Shown: piece by piece, positions 26,023-34,946 of the stretch
Layout: each line of letters begins with the position of its first letter
Numbering within the stretch: position 1 is the first letter of the stretch
Assembly: GCA_030690545.1 (NCBI GenBank)
Contig: JAUYGN010000056.1
Location: 1 to 64,000, forward strand
Origin: Solirubrobacteraceae bacterium
GTDB lineage: Bacteria > Actinomycetota > Thermoleophilia > Solirubrobacterales > Solirubrobacteraceae
Length of the DNA stretch: 64,000 bases
Direction: 5' to 3'
Notes under the pieces: generated by a model
Told to the model about the DNA's origin: nothing
Databases searched by the model: none
Seen by the model: the letters and a program-made list of their open reading frames with translations, nothing else
Program-made: the position numbers and the translations under genes

Positions 26023-27111
26023 TCAGCCTGCGATCGAGCGCAACAGCTCTCCGACCCGTTCGGCGGGACGCGGCCACGCGAACTGCTCAACCCAGCTGGG
26101 GCCGTTCAACGAGAGCCTGTCGCGAAGCTCGCCTGACGCAAGAATCGAGCTGATTGCCTCCGCGACGGCAGACGGATCCGTGGGATCGACGAGAAGGCCC
26201 GTGCTGCCGTGAGACACGGCGTCCGGAGCGCCCCCGGTGCATCCCGCAACGACTGGGAGACCGCGCGCGCTCGCTTCCAGGTAGACAATCCCGAAGCCCT
26301 CCCCTCCCAGCCCTTGAGGTGGGAGCCGGGATGGCATCGCGAACACCGCCGCCCGCTCGAGCCAGCTATCGCGTTCCTCGTCGCTCACGGCGCCCGTGAA
26401 CAGCACGTGCTCGGCGACGCCCTCGGCGGACGCGAGCTCTGATAGCCAGGCACGCAACGGACCGGCACCGACCACCACGAGTCGCGCATCCGGAACGCGG
26501 GCTCTGACCACATCCAGGGCCCGGATGAGGACGTCAACGCCCTTGTACCGGTCTTCGAGCCGGCAGATGGTCAGGATGATGGGTTCCCGAGCCTCGGAAG
26601 GCCGAGTGGCGGCTCGTGACTGATCGACGCCCGGCGGGACGAGATGAAGCCGATCGGGCGAGGCACCCAAACGGAGGACCAGTTCCTGGCTATAGCGGCT
26701 GATCGCGACGGTCGCATCAGCCCGGCCTACCGCATAGCGCGCAAGCCGCGGCCTAGCCGCTACCTCCTTTGCATAGACATACTGAAGCCACGGGCGTCGG
26801 ATGGCCTCCGCGGCTGGACAGCAGATGACGTGGCCGCTGAGCACGACATCGGGACGCCGCGCGTAGCCTTCGCGGACCGCCGCGACGTTCAGCGCAGTGA
26901 CGGCAGCTTGGCGGGGGGTCGCCCGCGTCGCAACGCGAACGACGTCAGAGGGCCCGTCAGCGTCGAACGCTTTCGCATCCGGATGGTCAAAGGTCACTAC
27001 TCGAAACGTCGCCTCGGGCACATGCCGTACGAGGCCAAGCATAAGTGCTTGAATGCCACCACGCGCGGGAGGAAAGTCGGGTGCTATGACCAGGACGTCC
27101 AGCACGGTCAC
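26023..27111 (-). CDS. glycosyltransferase family 4 (GT-B)
   Basis: A 362-residue enzyme with APDFPPARGGIQALMLGLV at the N-terminus, a short VAISRYSQELVLRLG segment, LTICRLEDRYKGVDVLIRAL, and GEGFGIVYLEASARGLPVVAG (E-x7-E). It is similar in style to PimB/mannosyltransferase-like enzymes. The GTG start directly follows the stop of the FkbM gene upstream on the same strand. Confidence 0.9.
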   Translation of the reverse strand: MTVLDVLVIAPDFPPARGGIQALMLGLVRHVPEATFRVVTFDHPDAKAFDADGPSDVVRVATRATPRQAAVTALNVAAVREGYARRPDVVLSGHVICCPAAEAIRRPWLQYVYAKEVAARPRLARYAVGRADATVAISRYSQELVLRLGASPDRLHLVPPGVDQSRAATRPSEAREPIILTICRLEDRYKGVDVLIRALDVVRARVPDARLVVVGAGPLRAWLSELASAEGVAEHVLFTGAVSDEERDSWLERAAVFAMPSRLPPQGLGGEGFGIVYLEASARGLPVVAGCTGGAPDAVSHGSTGLLVDPTDPSAVAEAISSILASGELRDRLSLNGPSWVEQFAWPRPAERVGELLRSIAG

Positions 27112-28080
27112 CTACGGTGAGTCGCCGTCGCAGGAATAGTCGGCAGCAACTTGCGCATGCGTGTCGAACCAGCCCGGCAACGGCACCCCAAGAACCTTCG
27201 ACAGTTCCCCGAGCAGGCGGCGGCCGACCCGCGTCCTCCGAATCGGTGACGCGTCTCCGAACACCCGGTACCGGCGAAAGACCCGGCGATACGCAGCAAT
27301 CGCCTCGGGACGTGCCAGCCATGGGCCGACATCCTCACCGAACGGCCCCGACGAGTCCGCGTCGAGTCGGTACCGCAGAGGATCGCCGGTAAGACGCGAG
27401 GTCTCGAGCACACGTCCGTTCAGGGTTGCCTGCTGGACCACAGCAAACCTGTCGTACCCAAGGCTCTCGAGCAACTCGAATTCCTCGATCAGGTCCGCCA
27501 TGCTGACCTTGCTCGATTCCATCGACACGAACTGCGGGCGGGCCACAAACCGACGCAGAGCCTCGAAGCACAACCGGTCAGCGCCTTCGATGTCGACCTT
27601 CATGAAATGAGGCATCCCCGTAGAGCGGATGCAAGCGGCAAAGTCGATGCTGGGAACCTCGATGGCCGTGCTCTCCCCCAAGCGTGAGTTCCTGCGCATC
27701 CATTCCGCGTCAGTGGTCCCGAAGACCGAGATGGTCGGGTGGCGGTAGAACCGCACCGTCTCAGATCCACCGTCATCGATGGCGCCCTCGATCAAATCGA
27801 ATTGGCCACTTGCGTGTTCGGCCCGAAAGCGCGAACGACATAGCTCCGCAAGCGCTGGGTCCGCCTCGAACGCGACCACGCGGTAGCCCTTCGCCAAATA
27901 GTACGACGTGTCTTCACCTTTATGGATGCCCACGTCATACACGAGATCCCTGACTGTTGGGGTTGTGTTCATGTCATATCGATTTGGGAATAGCGGCCCA
28001 TACCTCATCATCACCGCGTCGCGTACGATAGTCCACGCTTCAGCTCCTCGTTCCGGGATCAGGTTGAACGTCGCGGACAT
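27112..28080 (-). CDS. FkbM family methyltransferase
   Basis: A 322-residue protein. The FkbM core shows VYDVGIHKGEDTSYYLAKGY, VVAFEADPALAELCRSRF, MPHFMKVDIEGADRLCFEAL and SMESSKVSMADLIEEFELLE. The family O-methylates sugars or macrolides; here a glycan is likely. The start at 28080 overlaps the flippase gene by 41 nt; it is kept because GGAG lies 7 nt upstream, while the later ATG at 27972 has no ribosome binding site. Confidence 0.86.
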   Translation of the reverse strand: MSATFNLIPERGAEAWTIVRDAVMMRYGPLFPNRYDMNTTPTVRDLVYDVGIHKGEDTSYYLAKGYRVVAFEADPALAELCRSRFRAEHASGQFDLIEGAIDDGGSETVRFYRHPTISVFGTTDAEWMRRNSRLGESTAIEVPSIDFAACIRSTGMPHFMKVDIEGADRLCFEALRRFVARPQFVSMESSKVSMADLIEEFELLESLGYDRFAVVQQATLNGRVLETSRLTGDPLRYRLDADSSGPFGEDVGPWLARPEAIAAYRRVFRRYRVFGDASPIRRTRVGRRLLGELSKVLGVPLPGWFDTHAQVAADYSCDGDSP

Positions 28081-29434
28081 CAGCGATCTCCGTGGAATCC
28101 AGCTCGGGGGTGCCTATTGGCGCCAACGGTGTCGAAATCGTCTGTTTGGATGCGATGCGCTGCACACGGCCGAGCGCCCACAGACTGATGACCGCCGAGG
28201 CTGAGTACGCGCAGGTCGACGTGATCGCGGCACCCTGGGCTCCGTACTTTGGAAGCAGGAACGGGAGCATGGCAGCAGTGATGAGCACGCCGGCGCCTTG
28301 TGCAAGGTTCCCGACCCACGGTCTGCGCATGCCGATGAGTCCGGCATCGACAATGTGGGCGTAGCCTCGCAGTACGAAACCCGGCAGCAGAATCCATACA
28401 AGCACGACAGCGGGTTCGAACGCCTGACCGAACACGAATGGCAGTGCAAACGGCGCAGCGGCGGCGACGACTGCAGCGACGATCAGCATGAGAAGTCCAT
28501 ACCGGGCCGCCGTCCGTCGAATGAGAGACCCGTCCTCGGATGCCTCTCCGGCCCGGTCAGCCCTGGCGCGTCCGATCGCGGGCATTATCAGCGTCGCCAT
28601 GGTCGTCCCGACGACCGTGATCGGGAGCATTGCGTTGTTGGCAATCGTGTAGTAGCCGATCTCGCTGCCGGAGACGAACGCCGTCATGAGCAGGATGTCA
28701 AGCCTGACATTGATCAAATTGAGCATGCTCGTAAGAAACACACGAAGTCCATAGGCCAGATCACGCCGGAGTTTCGCCAGGGACACCCCGATTCTCCGCC
28801 ACGGCAGGCCGCCAGCCGCGATCGTCGCGCCCACGAGGCCACCGCTCATCGTCGCCAGTACGACGGTCTGGGGCGTTGCCGAATCCGCGATGACAAGCGC
28901 CAGACTCGCCACGAGAACGGTGAGTCCGCCCACCACTCGCGCCGTGTTGTAGCGGCGCACGCGGCCGAGTCCGAGGCAGATGCCCGCCAGGACCTCCGTG
29001 AACATCGAGATCGGGATGGCCAGCAACGCCAGGTGCGCCGTTGCGCGAGCATCCGGCCCTAGGTGCTCCAGCGCCCCCGGTAGCACCGCGTACCCGACCA
29101 CCGTGCCCAGGACGCCAACCGTGAGGCAGTACACAACCGTGTTGCCCAAGGCCTCCGAGACCGAACCGTCCCGCGTCTCAGCTACGCGCAGCGATGTCGC
29201 CGTGCCCAACCCGAGCAGGAGGACCCAAGCCGAAAGTTGGGGCCAGGCCATCACGCCCGCCACCACCCCCTTCCCTTCTGGACCCAGGGCACGGGCCGTG
29301 ACGATGCCGCTGAGCGCCGTCGCGATCTGGGCCACCAGCAGACTGCCGCCCGTCGAAAGGACCTTGCGACGGCTTAGATCAGAGATGACGGGGATCTGGG
29401 TAGTCGGTCGGAGGACGCGGATCCCAGGGCGCAC
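28040..29434 (-). CDS. polysaccharide flippase (Wzx/MATE-like)
   Basis: An inner-membrane protein with about 12-14 hydrophobic segments and the N-terminal VISDLSRRKVLSTGGSLLVA pattern of Wzx/RfbX and lipid II flippase relatives. NLINVRLDILLMTAFVSGSEIGYY is a typical mid-protein motif. It flips lipid-linked repeat units for Wzy-dependent assembly. The start is unsure: GTG at 29434 avoids overlap with the divergent gene, while another GTG at 29515 would add 27 residues and overlap it. The short cytoplasmic C-tail is Thr/Asp/Glu-rich. Confidence 0.86.
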   Translation of the reverse strand: MRPGIRVLRPTTQIPVISDLSRRKVLSTGGSLLVAQIATALSGIVTARALGPEGKGVVAGVMAWPQLSAWVLLLGLGTATSLRVAETRDGSVSEALGNTVVYCLTVGVLGTVVGYAVLPGALEHLGPDARATAHLALLAIPISMFTEVLAGICLGLGRVRRYNTARVVGGLTVLVASLALVIADSATPQTVVLATMSGGLVGATIAAGGLPWRRIGVSLAKLRRDLAYGLRVFLTSMLNLINVRLDILLMTAFVSGSEIGYYTIANNAMLPITVVGTTMATLIMPAIGRARADRAGEASEDGSLIRRTAARYGLLMLIVAAVVAAAAPFALPFVFGQAFEPAVVLVWILLPGFVLRGYAHIVDAGLIGMRRPWVGNLAQGAGVLITAAMLPFLLPKYGAQGAAITSTCAYSASAVISLWALGRVQRIASKQTISTPLAPIGTPELDSTEIADVRDVQPDPGTRS

Positions 29435-29447
29435 TACGATCCGATCG

Positions 29448-30392
29448 TTGAGCGAAGACTCTAGACCCTCGTGTTCGGTGCTCGTGCCCAGCTTTCGGCG
29501 CCCGAGTGACCTCACCCGCTGTCTGCGCGCGCTCGACGGACAGACCTGTCCTCCCGCGCAGGTCGTCGTGGTTGCCCGAGCCGACGATCATGAGACCCGG
29601 CAGGTGATTGCGGCTGCGTCGCAGAACCTGCCTATCACCGAGGTGATCGTCACCGCACCCGGCCAGGTAGCCGCACTAAATAGCGGGCTCCGCGCCGTCG
29701 TTTCGGACATCACCGCAATCACCGACGACGACGCCGCCCCACGCACGGACTGGTTGCAGCACATGCTGACCCATTTCGCCGACCCCACGGTAGCAGGCGT
29801 CGGCGGGCGCGATGTGGTGACCGGATCGTTCCGCACTCCACAGGAAACGGTTGGACTGGTGCGCTTCCAAGGCCGCGTAGTCGGCAACCATCACCGTGGA
29901 ACCGGGACAGCTCGCCACGTCGATGTGCTCAAAGGCACCAACATGGCCTTCCGGACTGCCTGGGTGCGGCGCTTCGGATTCGACGCGCGACTCAGGGGGA
30001 CGGGCGCACAGGTTCACAACGACATGCTGATCTCGCTGCGCATCCGCGCGGCGGGCGGTATACTCGTCTACGATCCCGCGGTCCTGGTTGACCACCATCC
30101 TGCCATACGCGCCGCAGGCGACCCGCGCACCACTTGGCAATTCGATGCCATTCGTGACGAGTCTCACAATGAGACCATCGCTGTCTTGGAGTACCTCCCC
30201 GCGATCCGGCGCGGACTCTACCTTGCTTGGGCGGTGCTGTGCGGAACGAAGCGCAACCCTGGGCTCCTCCTGTTGGTGGCGCTCCTGCCCGCACGGCGAT
30301 GGCGAACCGTCGAGGCGTTCGCCGGCTCTGTCGCAGGCCGAGCGCTCGGCGTCCATTCGTGGATCACGAAGGATTCGCAGCCTGCCGGGTAG
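29448..30392 (+). CDS. glycosyltransferase family 2 (GT-A)
   Basis: A 314-residue enzyme: SVLVPSFRRPSDLTRCLRAL, VIVTAPGQVAALNSGLRAV, ITDDDAAPRTDWLQHM (DDD motif) and LKGTNMAFRTAWVRRFGF. The last 50 residues are hydrophobic and may touch the membrane. The TTG at 29448 is chosen because the first beta strand begins only ten residues later; the next candidate GTG would cut it. It lies back-to-back with the flippase. Confidence 0.83.
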   Translation: MSEDSRPSCSVLVPSFRRPSDLTRCLRALDGQTCPPAQVVVVARADDHETRQVIAAASQNLPITEVIVTAPGQVAALNSGLRAVVSDITAITDDDAAPRTDWLQHMLTHFADPTVAGVGGRDVVTGSFRTPQETVGLVRFQGRVVGNHHRGTGTARHVDVLKGTNMAFRTAWVRRFGFDARLRGTGAQVHNDMLISLRIRAAGGILVYDPAVLVDHHPAIRAAGDPRTTWQFDAIRDESHNETIAVLEYLPAIRRGLYLAWAVLCGTKRNPGLLLLVALLPARRWRTVEAFAGSVAGRALGVHSWITKDSQPAG

Positions 30393-30419
30393 CGCGAGTC
30401 CTGCCGTATGCTGGTGACC

Positions 30420-31232
30420 GTGCATCTCCCCTCGCGGACGAACATCAAGGGTGTATCAAAGGAGCTACTGGCAGGCCAGCGCGCGCGGGCCGACTGGCGC
30501 TCGGTCGCGCGGTGGAGTGCTGACGTCTTCCTCCAACGGCTGCCGGAGTCGTGCCAGGGTCCACGACGCAGTCAACTGAGGACGATACGACTCAGCGATG
30601 GCGTTCGACTGCGATACCGGCTCAACCGTGGCGACCTCCAGAGCGTCCGTGAGGTCTGGCTCGATCAAACATACCGTTTTCCTGCTGACCTCGGCTCCGT
30701 GAAGACCATCGTCGACCTCGGCGCCAACATCGGATTGACCAGTGTCTACCTCGCGTCGCACTACGGCAGCGAGTGTCTCGTGGCGGTGGAGCCGGTGCCC
30801 GCCAACGCCGCACTCGCCCGACAGAACCTCGCGCTGAACGGGATCGCCGGCGAGGTGATCGAGGGAGTCGTCGGCCCACCGGAGGGCACCGCCTACTTCC
30901 ACGACGCCGTTCATTCAAACGTTGGCCATCTTGCTCATCACGGTCGCGCCGTGAAATCGTTTGGCATCCGATCCGTCTTTGCACACCTTGGGGTTGACGC
31001 GGTCGATCTGCTCAAAGTCGACATCGAGGGTGCGGAGGACGCCCTTCTCGACGGCGACAGGTCTTGGCTGGACCAGGTGCGGGCGCTCATCATCGAAATT
31101 CACACGCACACCGTCGACGACCTACAAATTGTACGTATTCTCGAATCCGAAGGATTCCACCACATCCCGAGTTCATCTGTTTATGCGCATTCCGCCACCG
31201 CGTTCGTGAGGCACGACGATCATGCCGGCTAG
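30420..31232 (+). CDS. FkbM family methyltransferase
   Basis: About 270 residues. After a basic N-terminal part come VREVWLDQTYRFPADLGSVK, IVDLGANIGLTSVYLASHYG (SAM loop), LVAVEPVPANAALARQNLAL and VDLLKVDIEGAEDALL, all FkbM marks. The start could be ATG 30408, but TATGCT at 30407-30412 followed by 7 nt and GTG 30420 matches the leaderless pattern of this genome. It overlaps the next methyltransferase by 11 nt. Confidence 0.85.
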   Translation: MHLPSRTNIKGVSKELLAGQRARADWRSVARWSADVFLQRLPESCQGPRRSQLRTIRLSDGVRLRYRLNRGDLQSVREVWLDQTYRFPADLGSVKTIVDLGANIGLTSVYLASHYGSECLVAVEPVPANAALARQNLALNGIAGEVIEGVVGPPEGTAYFHDAVHSNVGHLAHHGRAVKSFGIRSVFAHLGVDAVDLLKVDIEGAEDALLDGDRSWLDQVRALIIEIHTHTVDDLQIVRILESEGFHHIPSSSVYAHSATAFVRHDDHAG

Positions 31233-31938
31233 TCGACTCTTGCGAAGGAACCGGCTCCCTTACCGACTTCTACTCAGGAGCGTTCCCTTGCATGCCGTGA
31301 AGGTGGTCCGCTACGAGCTGGCAATGACACGCTCGCGAATGATGCACAGGCGGATTGATCCGCGCTTCAAGCCCGGCATGAATCTCTTCGTGAATCTTGG
31401 ATGTGGCCGCCACGGCAAGCCCGGATGGGTCAACGTCGACAGCGCACTGGCGCCGGGGGTTACATGCGTCTACGACTGTCGAAGGCACATTCCGTTACCA
31501 GCATCGTGTGCACAAGCCGTCTTCACCGAGCACCTGATGGAACATCTCGACTATGACGACGAGGTCCCAGTGTTTCTTGCCGAGTGCCGACGAATCCTAC
31601 AAGCCGACGGAATCATCCGGATTGTCGTTCCAGATGGCCGTAAGTACCTGCTCGCGTATGCCGCGGGAGGATGGGATCACCTCCGCGCGTTCAGCCCCTT
31701 GCTCGACGGGCATGACGGCTATGCCACCCCGATGGAGGTGGTCAATGCGCATTTCCGGCAGGGCGGCCAGCACCGCTACTCCTACGACTTCGACACGTTG
31801 CGGGAATGCCTGCTGCGCAGCGGCTTCGAGGATGTCAGGAACTGCGCCTTTGGCGAGTCAAGACTCCCCGAACTCGCGATCGATCTGGTAGCACGCGCCT
31901 CGGAGAGCCTCTACGTTGAGGCAACCGTAGGCGCGTGA
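31222..31938 (+). CDS. SAM-dependent methyltransferase-like protein
   Basis: A 238-residue protein with a basic N-terminus and a class I core: LFVNLGCGRHGKPGWVNVD (about 55-73), FTEHLMEHLDYDDEVPVFL, LQADGIIRIVVPDGRKYL and HRYSYDFDTLRECLLRSGFE. The family includes many predicted SAM-dependent methyltransferases in surface glycan clusters. It is translationally linked to the FkbM gene before it. Confidence 0.8.
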   Translation: MPASRLLRRNRLPYRLLLRSVPLHAVKVVRYELAMTRSRMMHRRIDPRFKPGMNLFVNLGCGRHGKPGWVNVDSALAPGVTCVYDCRRHIPLPASCAQAVFTEHLMEHLDYDDEVPVFLAECRRILQADGIIRIVVPDGRKYLLAYAAGGWDHLRAFSPLLDGHDGYATPMEVVNAHFRQGGQHRYSYDFDTLRECLLRSGFEDVRNCAFGESRLPELAIDLVARASESLYVEATVGA

Positions 31939-31974
31939 CCGAGCCACACCGGACCGAGCTCGGCAGCGTGGGTC

Positions 31975-33216
31975 CTAGTGTCGCGGTTGACTCGTTGCAC
32001 GTTCGATCGCTTCCGCGAGCACCGACTCAAGGCCATCCGCCACGTGGTCGAGCGCGAAGTGTCGCTCGGCAGCGGCGCGAGCGTCAGCCCTGAGATCGCC
32101 TTCGCGCTGATCGTATCCAGCGAGGAGCATTTGCAAGGCATGCGCGACCGATGATGAGCTGTATTTATCAAACATGATGCCTCCTGCGTCAACATAATCC
32201 CGGGTCCCGTTGCCGGGCCCCACGATGACAGGGGTACCGCAGGCCAAAGCTTCGCTGACGGACGATCCGAAGTTCTCCTCCTCACTTGGCTGTATCAGCA
32301 CGGTGGCCCGCCGGTAGACGTCCGGTAGCTGCTCTCGCTCGCGATGTGCAACATAGTTGAGACGCTCCGGATAAGGGAACTCGGAGAGCACGCTCGACAA
32401 GCCGCGTGCGAAGGGAAATCCTCCGATCACGTCAAGGGAGAGGTTCCATCCGGCATCGCACAGCTTCCGGCTCGCATCAAGGAAGAGGTCCAGACGCTTT
32501 CGAGGGACGACGCGGCCCACCCAGAGGAGCCTGTACGACGCGGTGGCGACCGGCCTCATACCCGGGCAGAACTGTGCAAGGTCAACTGGATAGGGAAGTG
32601 AGCGGAGACGCTCCATGCGCACACCGTACGTGTCCGCCAATGTCCGACATGAATCCTTGCTACCGCAAATGACCATGTCACTTGCGGTGAACGATGGTTG
32701 CCCGAGCGGGGAGCTGCGGTAGAGGGAGTACGCACGGAGCCTTGCGTACTCTGACGTTCCGCACCGCGCCTTGATCGCTGCGCGATGGCGTAGTACCGAT
32801 CGCACGTCAGTTCCTGGCGGCCCCTGCACCCAACTGACTACGGGTACACCGGGAACCGGCCCGTACGCCCACTGACCGAGAAACAGGACGACATCGTAGT
32901 TCCTGGCGGCTTGCTCAGTCAGGATCCGCTGGGTGACACCACGCATATATGCATGCCGGTCCGCGATGTCAACCGCGGACCGGGCAAGCCGACCAGCACC
33001 CCAGAGCGTCGTGCCGACGTAGCCCGGCCCCGCGGTATCGCAGTCTACATATCGGAAACTGCTTTGCGAGGCAAATATGTCACCCGGCACGAAGCAGGGG
33101 CGTGAAAAGAAATCGACCTCGTGCCCGCGTGCGAGTAGTTCTTGCATGAGCTGGAACCCAGCTGACGCAACGCTGCCACTCTGAGCGGCGAGCAGGCCAC
33201 TAGCTGCGATTTTCAT
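31975..33216 (-). CDS. glycosyltransferase family 4 (GT-B)
   Basis: A 413-residue enzyme: MKIAASGLLAAQSGSVASAG at the start, VVSWVQGPPGTDVRSVL, LLWVGRVVPRKRLDLFLDAS, and LIQPSEEENFGSSVSEALACG (E-x7-E). It stands as a single minus-strand gene convergent with the methyltransferase operon on its left. Confidence 0.88.
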   Translation of the reverse strand: MKIAASGLLAAQSGSVASAGFQLMQELLARGHEVDFFSRPCFVPGDIFASQSSFRYVDCDTAGPGYVGTTLWGAGRLARSAVDIADRHAYMRGVTQRILTEQAARNYDVVLFLGQWAYGPVPGVPVVSWVQGPPGTDVRSVLRHRAAIKARCGTSEYARLRAYSLYRSSPLGQPSFTASDMVICGSKDSCRTLADTYGVRMERLRSLPYPVDLAQFCPGMRPVATASYRLLWVGRVVPRKRLDLFLDASRKLCDAGWNLSLDVIGGFPFARGLSSVLSEFPYPERLNYVAHREREQLPDVYRRATVLIQPSEEENFGSSVSEALACGTPVIVGPGNGTRDYVDAGGIMFDKYSSSSVAHALQMLLAGYDQREGDLRADARAAAERHFALDHVADGLESVLAEAIERATSQPRH

Positions 33217-33451
33217 GTTTCATCAGTTCGTAGACCGCAGGGCTGACGCCACAGCTCTCGAGCCGATCATGGCCGATAGACGCCAACCGCGGTGTTATCG
33301 GCGCCCCATGGCCACAGCGCAACGACATGGTTGGCTGCTGCGATACCTGGCGCCAGACGTAGAATTTCGGCAATGTGGGGCGACACGTTATCGTGGCGCA
33401 CGGCAGTCGTCGTCCCAAGATCTGCGTGTTCCGGTGCCGCCTCACGCCCAT
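33217..33451. other. divergent gap without recognisable gene
   Basis: The frame of the next methyltransferase is open through this stretch, but the encoded residues resemble no methyltransferase N-terminus and are rich in Arg/Gln. I treat it as non-coding promoter region. Confidence 0.4.
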
Positions 33452-34129
33452 ATGACCAGCGCTAGCCCCACAGCCGCCAGACAACGACCCTCACAGGGGA
33501 TCTCGGGCCGCGACATACAAGCTGCTGCGCTCGACGCGGCCGGGGCCCGTCCTGGGCTGGATTGGCTTGATATCGGGTGCGGGACTGGTGCATTGCTTCG
33601 AGCCGTGCGCGATCGTCACGAGCCGAGCAGCCTTCGAGGCACGGACGTCATCAATTGGCTGGACGAGGATCTGCTCGGCGACGTCGAAGCGGTCACCGGA
33701 CCGGCCGAGGTCGCGCTTCCCACCGTATCGAGCGCTGATCGCGTGCTCATGGTCGAGGTGATGGAACATCTGGAGTCCCCTTGGACCATCCTGCGCGCAG
33801 CGGCGCGCCTCGTGCGTCCCCACGGCCGGCTAGTCGTCACGACTCCACACGTCGCCAACCTGCGACACCGCCTGGAACTCGTGGTTCGCGGTCAGCTCAC
33901 GAGTTTTCGACCCGACAACCAGCCACATCTCACTCCGGTCTTGCCTCATGTGGTACGCACCATCCTCGTCGAAGAGGGTCTGTCCGTTTCGACGCGCTAT
34001 GGCGGAGTGGACCTCATCCCACTGACCGGTGGGCGGCGCTGGCCCAGCGGAATTCGCTGTAGGTTCCCGGCGCTCACCCACCGAAGCGTCGTGATGATCG
34101 GCATCCGCAACGAAGGGACCGCGCGATGA
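33452..34129 (+). CDS. class I SAM-dependent methyltransferase
   Basis: A 225-residue protein when begun at ATG 33452, the last start before the core. LDWLDIGCGTGALLRAV, VLMVEVMEHLESPWTILRAA and VRPHGRLVVTTPHVANLRHR are the class I marks; the core resembles methyltransferase type 11/UbiG enzymes. It opens a tightly overlapping operon of six genes (methyltransferases, two family 4 transferases, polymerase). An earlier start, 33215, is possible but unconvincing. Confidence 0.78.
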   Translation: MTSASPTAARQRPSQGISGRDIQAAALDAAGARPGLDWLDIGCGTGALLRAVRDRHEPSSLRGTDVINWLDEDLLGDVEAVTGPAEVALPTVSSADRVLMVEVMEHLESPWTILRAAARLVRPHGRLVVTTPHVANLRHRLELVVRGQLTSFRPDNQPHLTPVLPHVVRTILVEEGLSVSTRYGGVDLIPLTGGRRWPSGIRCRFPALTHRSVVMIGIRNEGTAR

Positions 34130-34905
34130 AGCCGACTGCCTCGCTGCGCGAAGTCGAGGCAGAGCGCGTTGTTCCCTGGGGATCGCCAGCTCAGTATGCC
34201 TGGCACGTCGCTAGGTATCGCTTTGCGCTGTCGCTGGCCCGCGGGAACCGTGTTCTCGACGTTGGCTCAGGCGAGGGTTACGGCGCCGCTCTCATGGCAG
34301 AGAGCGCGAAGCACGTGGTCGGCGTCGACTACTCCCCAGCGGCCGTCGAGCACGCTCGCGACCGCTACGAGCACCCCAATCTGACGTTCGTCGAGGCCGA
34401 CGTCCGGTCCCTTCCAGGGCCCCCTGAAAGCTTCGACCTCGTGACGTGCTTCGAGGTTCTCGAGCACATTGACGACCACCGAGCACTGCTCGACGGTATC
34501 CAGCGAGCGCTCGTGCCGGGCGGCACGCTGCTGATGAGCTCTCCTAACGCCGAGCTCGAGCGCCTGCACGAGCTCGTCACAGGCCGGGAGCACTATGCGT
34601 ACCACGTCAATGTCCTGACCGCTGGCGGCTTCGAGGCGCTGCTCGGCCACCATTTCACAGATGTGATGCTGTACGGGCAGTACGCTCGCGGCAACCGCCT
34701 CCGATTCGTACTCAAGCTGATGGATCGCTACAACCTGCGACACCGGTTGATGCGTTCGCGCTCGTTGCAAATCGGAGTCAGCCAGCGGGTCATGGGCACG
34801 CCGACGGAGGGAAGCACCTCGGCCGACGACGTAGAGTTCAGCCGACTCATGGTGCGCCAGAGTCCAATCGTCCTGGCGCGGGCGCGACTCCCGAAGCAAT
34901 TCTGA
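34126..34905 (+). CDS. class I SAM-dependent methyltransferase
   Basis: A 259-residue protein with VLDVGSGEGYGAALMAESAK (about 43-62), VVGVDYSPAAVEHARDRY, VRSLPGPPESFDLVTCFEVL and LVPGGTLLMSSPNAELE. The start overlaps the previous gene by ATGA. It is related to the first domain of the two-domain enzyme at 21217 (both have FDL.VCFEV.EH). Confidence 0.85.
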   Translation: MKPTASLREVEAERVVPWGSPAQYAWHVARYRFALSLARGNRVLDVGSGEGYGAALMAESAKHVVGVDYSPAAVEHARDRYEHPNLTFVEADVRSLPGPPESFDLVTCFEVLEHIDDHRALLDGIQRALVPGGTLLMSSPNAELERLHELVTGREHYAYHVNVLTAGGFEALLGHHFTDVMLYGQYARGNRLRFVLKLMDRYNLRHRLMRSRSLQIGVSQRVMGTPTEGSTSADDVEFSRLMVRQSPIVLARARLPKQF

Positions 34906-34946
34906 TTCGCACGACCTCAACCCCGGACGCCGAACCGATTCGCGTC

